64,000 nt of DNA from ENR-C587 sp942493235 (GTDB lineage: Bacteria; Bacteroidota; Ignavibacteria; Kapaibacteriales; UBA2268), in NCBI GenBank assembly GCA_942493235.1, contig OW818676.1, positions 3,658,001 through 3,722,000 on the forward strand, given 5' to 3'. Below are positions 37,381 through 43,678 of the stretch, one piece after another. Within the stretch, counting starts at the first letter, position 1. The number at the start of each line of letters is the position of its first letter. The notes beneath the pieces were generated by a model. It was not told the DNA's origin. It did no database searches and was given only the letters and a program-made list of their open reading frames with translations. A program made the position numbers and the translations under genes.

Positions 37381-37440
37381 ATCTTCACGCTGCCCTGAAG
37401 GTCAAAGTGCATAACTTTAGCTAAGGGTTTATTTTTCATA
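37381..37440 (-). pseudogene. Remnant 5' end of a third RM specificity cassette
   Basis: On the minus strand, an ATG at 37438-37440 opens MKNKPLAKVMHFDLQG, nearly identical to the start of the specificity ORF at 39803 (MQNKEKPLAKVMHFDLQG), and the DNA match continues through CGTGAAGA. A one-base deletion after CAGGG then shifts the frame and the copy ends. It overlaps the last codons of the DUF1016 gene. I read it as a decayed third copy of the restriction-modification C-terminal cassette. Confidence 0.7.
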
Positions 37441-38484
37441 ATTACTTTCGATTAGTTTTTTTAATTCTTCTTTTGATGGTAGAATAGTTTGGTATTTGGT
37501 AGCAAATATCTGAGTGTTATTTTCGGGCAAAGTAATTTCTATCATTGCATCATTTTTGTCTTTACAAATAATTATTCCATTTGCAGGGTTCTCATCATTG
37601 TTTTTTACATAACGGTCATAATAATTAATATACATTTGCATTTGCCCGATGTCCTGATGTTTTAATTTCCCGATTTTCAAATCAATTAAGACAAAGCATT
37701 TTAGCAATCTATTATAAAAAACCAAATCAACAAAAAAATGCTCTTCATCAAAAGTAAACCGTACTTGCCTACCACCAAAGAAAAATCCTTTACCTAATTC
37801 GAGCATAAAATTTTCTATCTGGTTTATAATAGCTGTTTCTAATTCGGTTTCAGAATAAGAACTTTGTTCTCCCAATCCAAGAAATTCAAGTACTAAAGGG
37901 TCTTTAAATAAATCTTTCGATTCTCTAATGATTTGTCCTTCTTTTGCAAACCTAATAATCGACTGCTTATCTTTACTTTTAGTAAGTCTTTCAAATAAAC
38001 CTGAATTATACTGACGTTCTAATTCTTTTAGAGTCCAATTATTCTTGAATGATTCGACTTCATAAAATTGTCTTTCAACTTCATCATTTATTCTCATTAA
38101 TAACAAATAATGCGACCAACTAATTGGTAATAAACTAATATTTTTATTTTCTTCTGCAAAAATCCTCAAACTTATTGAGGATTTTTGGTAAATATCAGAA
38201 TTCCTCAACTCTTTTGAGGATTTTGAATATATCAAATAGAAATTTCTCATTCGCTCTAAATTTTGAACGGAAAATCCCTTACCAATCTTTAAAGTTAAAT
38301 CTGCAGAGACTTGTTGAAGTATGTTTTTGCCGTAGTCAGCTCTGGTGTCGCCCTTTTGAATGTCCTCAATAATCAACTGTCCGATACAGAAATAAGTATA
38401 AATCATTGATAAATTGACAGTTTTGTTAGAATATTCTCTTGCTGTTTCAATTAGTTCAAGTATTTTACTACTAAGGTCTAACAT
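37429..38484 (-). CDS. DUF1016 / YhcG-family PD-(D/E)XK nuclease
   Basis: Protein of 351 aa. The N-terminal helical domain (about 5-165; LSMIYTYFCIGQLIIEDIQ, GFSVQNLERMRNFY, ISWSHYLLLMRI) is typical of DUF1016. The C-terminal nuclease domain carries FVDLVFYNRLLKCFVLIDLK (D253, D268-L-K270) and QMQMYINYYDRY, the Q-xxx-Y part of the fold. Such proteins are often found beside restriction-modification genes and are thought to cut nucleic acid; the precise role is not settled. It starts 47 bp after the specificity ORF at 38532, on the same strand. The 3' end overlaps a remnant of another specificity copy. Confidence 0.88.
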   Translation of the reverse strand: MLDLSSKILELIETAREYSNKTVNLSMIYTYFCIGQLIIEDIQKGDTRADYGKNILQQVSADLTLKIGKGFSVQNLERMRNFYLIYSKSSKELRNSDIYQKSSISLRIFAEENKNISLLPISWSHYLLLMRINDEVERQFYEVESFKNNWTLKELERQYNSGLFERLTKSKDKQSIIRFAKEGQIIRESKDLFKDPLVLEFLGLGEQSSYSETELETAIINQIENFMLELGKGFFFGGRQVRFTFDEEHFFVDLVFYNRLLKCFVLIDLKIGKLKHQDIGQMQMYINYYDRYVKNNDENPANGIIICKDKNDAMIEITLPENNTQIFATKYQTILPSKEELKKLIESNYEK

Positions 38485-39179
38485 CGCTCCCTCTCTTTAC
38501 AAAGATATTTATTGAAATCATACCAAATACATTAATCCTCTATCTCAATTATCTCATCTATCTCTTTCATCAATCTATCTGTTTCGGTAAGGGCAACTAT
38601 AATCTTTTGATAATGAAGTATATCGTCAAAGTCTAACTTGCGACCTTTGCGGTCTTTGAGCCATTTTTGAGCCGGTTGATACCCACCAATATAGAAGTTC
38701 CAAGCTATCTCCGGTACATTGGCAAAGTGCTGAGTTTCATTTATATATACTTTACTGTCTAAATATTTTATTTTTTCTACTTCGTTAGTGCCGTCCTCCG
38801 GGTATTGAGTAATATAATTCTCAACTACAGGACTTTCTAATAAATGTATCTGCCGAATCTCTGCACCAAGTTTTACTAATTGCCAAAATTTTTCTTTATC
38901 GCTCGGGTATGGAACTCTCGGAAAATCTATCTTTAAAAACTCTTTATATTTCTCTCTATATGAAGGAGAATGAAGCACTGCATAGATATAATCAAGTAAA
39001 TCTATGGGTGCAAAGGTGTTAACGGATGCTGAGCTTGTCGAAGCATCTTTTTCATTAGTAAATTCCAAACCCAAAGCCTCGGCAATTTTATTTACAATAT
39101 CCATATTCAAGTTCGGTTTTCGTTCTTTACTTGCGTACATTAGGTCTTTTTCAGGGTCGGGGTAGAGGTAGAGAGGGAA
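38485..39179. repeat. Direct repeat A: 3' part of RM specificity gene, copy 1
   Basis: The region from CGCTCCCTCTCTT (38485), outside the reading frame, to GGGGTAGAGGTAGAGAGGGA (39179) is highly similar to 42999-43678, same orientation. Identity extends 47 bp past the stop codon, so this is a DNA duplication and not just protein conservation. Confidence 0.85.
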
Positions 39180-39803
39180 AAGAGAGTTTCTATTATACGC
39201 ACTATATGTTTTATGCCCAACTAAACAATTTGTAATAAAAGCACCTCCATCTTCTGATGCTTGCCTTGGCATAATTAATCCAATATTTGACTTATCAACA
39301 ATGAATTTCATTACTTCATACGCTGGTCTACTGATTAGTTTTTCATCATAGTAAATATGTCTAAAATCAAATGGTCGATATAAAATCTTATTGAATTTAA
39401 TTAAGTTTAAAGTTTTGCCTCTTAGCTTCTGAGTAATTTTATAGCTCCCAGAATCCCTTACATCATATTTGTTTATAAATGCAGTATCGTATGTTCTACT
39501 AAGTAATATATCTATCCTACTAATTAAACTTTGCTTTTCAAAGTCTGTAAAAAGGCTATCTCTATCAGTAGTTAAACCAGAATTCCAAACTGGAAATAAG
39601 TCTTTTACGCTAAAAAAGACATTATATAGATCATTAAGGATGTTGTTCGTGTCTAAAAATAAATAATTTGGTTCGTTCGGTTGCAGTTCCTGCCACTGAA
39701 CCGAGGCTATAGAATTATTCAGCAAGAATTCGTATTTGTCTTCACGTTTTCCCTGAAGGTCAAAGTGCATAACTTTAGCTAAGGGTTTTTCTTTATTTTG
39801 CAT
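38532..39803 (-). CDS. Detached C-terminal specificity part of a type IIG/ISP-like RM enzyme
   Basis: Protein of 423 aa with no nuclease or methylase motifs. The last ~225 residues (from FPLYLYPDPEKDLMYAS to EIIEIED) are nearly identical to the end of the RM protein encoded at 43046-46109. The first ~25 residues (KVMHFDLQGKREDKYEFLLNN) match its HYDLQGNREEKYNYLLNN segment. The ~190 residues between, which should be the target-recognition domain, are different. It therefore looks like a spare recognition cassette, or a fragment left after a fusion. At 39024-39047 a palindromic repeat seems to have been inserted in frame (residues KDASTSSASVN). Whether it is expressed or works in trans is unknown. 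Confidence 0.8.
   Translation of the reverse strand: MQNKEKPLAKVMHFDLQGKREDKYEFLLNNSIASVQWQELQPNEPNYLFLDTNNILNDLYNVFFSVKDLFPVWNSGLTTDRDSLFTDFEKQSLISRIDILLSRTYDTAFINKYDVRDSGSYKITQKLRGKTLNLIKFNKILYRPFDFRHIYYDEKLISRPAYEVMKFIVDKSNIGLIMPRQASEDGGAFITNCLVGHKTYSAYNRNSLFPLYLYPDPEKDLMYASKERKPNLNMDIVNKIAEALGLEFTNEKDASTSSASVNTFAPIDLLDYIYAVLHSPSYREKYKEFLKIDFPRVPYPSDKEKFWQLVKLGAEIRQIHLLESPVVENYITQYPEDGTNEVEKIKYLDSKVYINETQHFANVPEIAWNFYIGGYQPAQKWLKDRKGRKLDFDDILHYQKIIVALTETDRLMKEIDEIIEIED
39024..39047. repeat. Palindromic TTCGACAAGCTCAG-type repeat inside the specificity ORF
   Basis: GGATGCTGAGCTTGTCGAAG followed by CATC. The near-palindrome TGCTGAGCTTGTCGAAGCA is a well-known scattered bacterial repeat; here it is in frame and encodes DASTSSASV, absent from the sister copy. 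Confidence 0.6.
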
Positions 39804-39838
39804 TTATTATCCTTATGATTATTCTTGTTTCAATTTTC

Positions 39839-39995
39839 GTGTCAAACTAAGTATTATATTTATCAAGTATATTCAAATATATGTTTGACATTTGTTTGAC
39901 AAATATTCAAATTCAATCAATTTTTGTGTCAAACTAAGTATTATATTTATCAAGCATATTCGAAATTATGTTTGACATTTGTTTGACAAATATTA
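39839..39995. repeat. Two tandem 87-bp repeats with TGTCAAAC / GTTTGACA arms
   Basis: Units start at 39839 and 39926 (GTGTCAAACTAAGTATTATA...). Each contains one TGTCAAAC and two inverted GTTTGACA sites (GTTTGACATTTGTTTGACAA). The block lies between the RES gene and the specificity ORF, just upstream of the latter. It resembles a multi-site operator, possibly an iteron-like region. Confidence 0.7.
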
Positions 39996-40037
39996 TGGAT
40001 TTAGCTAAATCAGATAATTAAGTTTAGAAACAAAATA

Positions 40038-41057
40038 TCAAATTGTTTCTTTAAAATCAATATTAATTCGTTCGATTTCAAATACTGATACTTTTTTACA
40101 TTCTAATTTGCTTGAATTAAATAAAACTAAATTAATACCATTATCTTCTAAAGAGCTACCATATTCGACACCGTCGAATCCAATTCTTTTTACAATTTCA
40201 CATAAATACTGAGTAGGTAAATATTCAATTTCGGAATCATTCCTTCTGATTGGCTTAGATAATTCACTTTCTAAATATTTCATAAAATTTATATATTTGT
40301 GATTTGGAATTGTATCGAGAGTAAAGGGGCTTTTGTTTTTATAAGAACGGAATCGTACAATTTGTATAGGTTCTAATAATATAAAAGTACCAACAGCAAT
40401 TTTATCAAAATAGGATGCCCGTACTTCATGTATAGTTGTGCTTATTTGAGTTGAAACATATAAATAAGGAATTCCTTTGGGATTTGCTCTACCGGCGGTA
40501 GCCTTCCCCAAACTTGGAGTTCCCATTTCATTGCTTTTATAAATATGATTTTCCTCAACTATTCTTGCCCTATAAAAAAGCATTCCTTTATCGTAGTAAT
40601 GTGAATGGCTAATAAGAATATTCTCCAACTCCTCAATTTCTAATTTAGGAGTAAATCTGAATTCATTTTTAATAATCGTTGAAGTACTTTTCCATTTTTC
40701 CGCTGCTTCATCACCTTCGAAAAAATCAATATTAAGTCTAATCTTATTCTCAAAAAGCTCATTTATTATCTCTATGTCATCTTTAAACACATCTCTTAAA
40801 AAAAGCTCAGTGTTTTTCAGTTTAGAATCATTAAAAATACTCCATTGATTTTGAATCACTTCAATTAATGATTCTCCATGTATTGAATCAATAACAAAAT
40901 ACTCAAATAATTCTTTGAATTTATCTAAAAAAATTTGAGATTCAACAATTCGAACAGATTCTGATTCACAAAAATCACATTTCCCGAAATCTTGAGAGTT
41001 GTTGTTTATTATTTTAATAATTTCAATATCGTGGAAACAATTAATACAGCATTTCAT
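40038..41057 (-). CDS. Zinc-ribbon/RES-domain protein (candidate NAD+-consuming toxin)
   Basis: Of 339 aa: residues 1-40 form a zinc ribbon (MKCCINCF ... GKCDFCES), followed by a helical region to about 150, as in the HEPN/RES N-terminal family. A RES domain occupies about 160-330, with FYRARI, GRANPKGIPYLYVSTQISTTIHEVR and GFDGVEYGSSLEDNGINLVLF. RES proteins of the toxin class break down NAD+ by phosphorolysis and stop growth. Here there is no Xre-type antitoxin next to it; instead it is third in an operon, its ATG overlapping the previous stop as TAATG. I infer an effector that is held inactive by its two partners until infection. The catalytic function is not proven from sequence. Confidence 0.8.
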   Translation of the reverse strand: MKCCINCFHDIEIIKIINNNSQDFGKCDFCESESVRIVESQIFLDKFKELFEYFVIDSIHGESLIEVIQNQWSIFNDSKLKNTELFLRDVFKDDIEIINELFENKIRLNIDFFEGDEAAEKWKSTSTIIKNEFRFTPKLEIEELENILISHSHYYDKGMLFYRARIVEENHIYKSNEMGTPSLGKATAGRANPKGIPYLYVSTQISTTIHEVRASYFDKIAVGTFILLEPIQIVRFRSYKNKSPFTLDTIPNHKYINFMKYLESELSKPIRRNDSEIEYLPTQYLCEIVKRIGFDGVEYGSSLEDNGINLVLFNSSKLECKKVSVFEIERINIDFKETI

Positions 41058-41989
41058 TATATATCCTGTAAAATATTCGACATTAATTCTAAGTGGTTCA
41101 TTATAGACAACTTTTTAAGTGTACCAAGTCCAGGATAATGTTTTTTAATTTGAAGTTCTTCAAAAATATTGATTGCTTTTGTTCTAGGTATTTTATTTTT
41201 ATTTACAAAATCAATTAATTTATTCAAGGCTTCTAAATATTTTCCGGCAGTATCAGTTCTATCATCATTAGTATCAGAAACAAAATGTGCTACTTTAATA
41301 CAGGATTCATTCAAAAATGTTAGATGAATAGATACTGCAAAAGGCAAACTTCCTGATTCTGAATAATCACCACCAATTGTAAGATAATCAGAAAAACCAA
41401 TAAAACCATCCACTTTGAAAAATTTATACTCATCACTAAAAAATTCACTCTCAATTTCTAAGTAATCTTTGTTTCTATGCTTTGCAAGAAAAACATCTTG
41501 CAAACTGATTAACTTACTGCTTATTGCTCCATTAACTCTTAATAGTCTTCGTTTATTGATACTAGAGTCAATAACGATTCTACTAACTCTTTCATTTGTA
41601 ATAATAGTATCTAAAATACCGTCATCAGGCAGCGAATTTATAATTAAGAAGTAATCTCTATCAAAAGTTACATCATTGTTTTCAAGTATATCTCTAATTT
41701 CACTACTAATTGTTTTTGTAGTGATAATCAATGCAGGATTAACAAATTCATTGTTAAATAAAATCGGTAATAAAAACTGCCTATCTTTAAATTCTCCAAC
41801 TTGCGGATTCAAAATCAACCAAGATTTTATATGAGCCTCAACCAATATATCTAAAGTTTTTTCTAATCCGGCAACTGTGTTTTTTACCGGTTCGATAATT
41901 GGAATTATTTTCCCATCTTTTAAAAACTCAATAGATTCTCTCAAAGCTATCAATTCAAATTGCTTGCCACGTAAATACGGATAGTACAT
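41057..41989 (-). CDS. sce7725-family protein (operon partner)
   Basis: Protein of 310 aa opening MYYPYLRGKQFELIALRES, the characteristic start of the sce7725 family, which resembles the phage-T4-like beta protein family (PF14350). Predicted alternation of strands and helices (KIIPIIEPVKN, SWLILNPQVG, PALIITTKTI, SRIVIDSSI) suggests a TIM-barrel-like fold; no catalytic motif is obvious. It is one base from the sce7726 stop and overlaps the RES gene by one base, so the three products are coupled. I recall sce7725 and sce7726 proteins as recurrent neighbours; their function is not established. A scaffold, sensor or immunity role would fit the context. Confidence 0.7.
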   Translation of the reverse strand: MYYPYLRGKQFELIALRESIEFLKDGKIIPIIEPVKNTVAGLEKTLDILVEAHIKSWLILNPQVGEFKDRQFLLPILFNNEFVNPALIITTKTISSEIRDILENNDVTFDRDYFLIINSLPDDGILDTIITNERVSRIVIDSSINKRRLLRVNGAISSKLISLQDVFLAKHRNKDYLEIESEFFSDEYKFFKVDGFIGFSDYLTIGGDYSESGSLPFAVSIHLTFLNESCIKVAHFVSDTNDDRTDTAGKYLEALNKLIDFVNKNKIPRTKAINIFEELQIKKHYPGLGTLKKLSIMNHLELMSNILQDI

Positions 41990-41990
41990 A

Positions 41991-42878
41991 TCAAAGCCCT
42001 ATTTTTGTTTGTAGTATTTCGGATAAACTAGAATAATCTTTTTTCGATAAATTCAAATGCCAGCACATATATTTCAATTCATTAGGTAATAGAGCATCAT
42101 TAAAACATTCAATCTCTTTTATTTTTCGTTTTTTCCATTGTAATCGTACATCTTCCATTAAGTTTTCAATAGGAATCAAAGAAAATAATTTTTTACACTC
42201 TTTGAAATATAAAGTATTTGGAACATCTGGTAAATAACCATAATGTTTATTAATAATAAAAGAGTATTCTGTCTTTCTAAATGTCTTTAATATAACTTCG
42301 TGATTATAACGTGAAGGATTCAACTTAGCCTCACGATATTCGCCAAGAACGCCTTCATTATTCATGATAATTATTCCTACTTCTTCGGGTAAAAGAAATA
42401 TATATTTGTTTATATCTTTTTCTGACAGTACTAAATATAATTTGTCAAACACCATAAAATAATCAGTTAATTGATTCATTAATCGTTGAGGAGAGTCGAA
42501 TTCAGTTTTGATTTCATATACACTGCTTTCTCCATTGATAATCACTATATCCGCTATTGACTTATTAACCCTTAACTCATCAATCAATGTAGTTGAATTT
42601 AAGCTATGCTTTTTAATTAGTAATTGATTTACTATCTCATTTTTATATACATATTCATTACGATAATTTACTAATATTACATTATAAATACTTTTTATTA
42701 TTTCACTTACATAATACTCGGATTTATTTATTTCAAAAAGGTTTCGGGTTTTTGTTTTAAGATAAGAAAAATCCTGCGAGAATAAAATATCTCGAAATTT
42801 ATTGAAAGAAAAAACGTTAGCCGCTCCTCTTATCTTATCAATATTTGGTAGTGCTACATTTAACACATATTCTCCCAA
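41991..42878 (-). CDS. sce7726-family PD-(D/E)XK nuclease-like protein
   Basis: Protein of 295 aa. The middle holds a clear PD-(D/E)XK core: LRVNKSIADIVIINGESSVYEIKTEFDS with R103, D110 and E122-x-K124, and QLTDY (Q136, Y140) in the following helix, as in RecB-like nucleases. The N-terminal ~95 residues are helical and may recognise DNA; the C-terminal ~120 contain FRKTEYSFIINKHYGYLPD and a Trp-rich end. This matches the sce7726 family. It is the first gene of a three-gene operon with sce7725 and RES-domain partners, inside a restriction-modification locus. A role as DNA-cutting or DNA-sensing part of a defence system is inferred. Confidence 0.75.
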   Translation of the reverse strand: MGEYVLNVALPNIDKIRGAANVFSFNKFRDILFSQDFSYLKTKTRNLFEINKSEYYVSEIIKSIYNVILVNYRNEYVYKNEIVNQLLIKKHSLNSTTLIDELRVNKSIADIVIINGESSVYEIKTEFDSPQRLMNQLTDYFMVFDKLYLVLSEKDINKYIFLLPEEVGIIIMNNEGVLGEYREAKLNPSRYNHEVILKTFRKTEYSFIINKHYGYLPDVPNTLYFKECKKLFSLIPIENLMEDVRLQWKKRKIKEIECFNDALLPNELKYMCWHLNLSKKDYSSLSEILQTKIGL

Positions 42879-42998
42879 TTATAATTCTTATAAGCATTTA
42901 TTTCTAATCAAATACTTTAATAATATCATTAACGTTTATAAAGCATTTTTTATGTTGCAAAAATACAAATTTATTACTTGAAAGCAAATTTGATTTAT

Positions 42999-43678
42999 CG
43001 CTCCCTCTCTTCACAAAGATATTTATTGAAATTATATCAAATATATTAATCCCCTATTTCAATTATTTCATCTATCTCTTTCATCAATCTATCTGTTTCG
43101 GTAAGGGCAACTATAATCTTTTGATAGTGAAGTATGTCGTCAAAGTCTAACTTGCGACCTTTGCGGTCTTTGAGCCATTTTTGAGCAGGTTGATAGCCAC
43201 CAATATAGAAGTTCCAAGCTATCTCCGGTACATTGGCAAAGTGCTGGGTTTCATTTATATAAACATTACCGTCTAAATATTTTATCTTTTCTACTTCGTT
43301 AGTTCCGTCCTCCGGGTATTGAGTAATATAATTCTCAACTATAGGGCTTTCTAATAAATGTATCTGCCTAATTTCGCCACCAAGCTTTACTAATTGCCAA
43401 AAATTTTCTTTATTGCTCGGGTATGGAACTCTCGGGAAATCTATCTTTAAAAACTCTTTGTATTTCTCTCTGTAAGAAGGAGAATGAAGAACTGCGTAAA
43501 TATAATCGAGTATATCAATTGGAGCAAAAGTATTTTCAGTATTTTCTTTTTCATTAGTAAACTCCAAACCCAAAGCCTCAGCGATTTTATTTACTATCTC
43601 CATATTCAAATTTGGTTTTCGTTCTTCACTTGCATACATACCTTCTTTTTCAGGGTCGGGGTAGAGGTAGAGAGGGAA
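42999..43678. repeat. Direct repeat B: 3' part of RM specificity gene, copy 2
   Basis: Partner of 38485-39179. The pair is directly oriented about 4.5 kb apart, so recombination between them would delete the sce7726-sce7725-RES operon, the 87-bp repeats and one recognition domain. Confidence 0.85.

Noticed and set aside
39839..39995. CRISPR array
   Set aside because: Two 87-bp tandem copies without unique spacers and with no cas genes; the internal sites are inverted pairs typical of protein-binding DNA.
40038..41057. Ordinary RES-Xre toxin-antitoxin pair
   Set aside because: No helix-turn-helix Xre partner is adjacent; the gene is third in an operon with a nuclease-like and an sce7725-like protein and has a zinc-ribbon N terminus.
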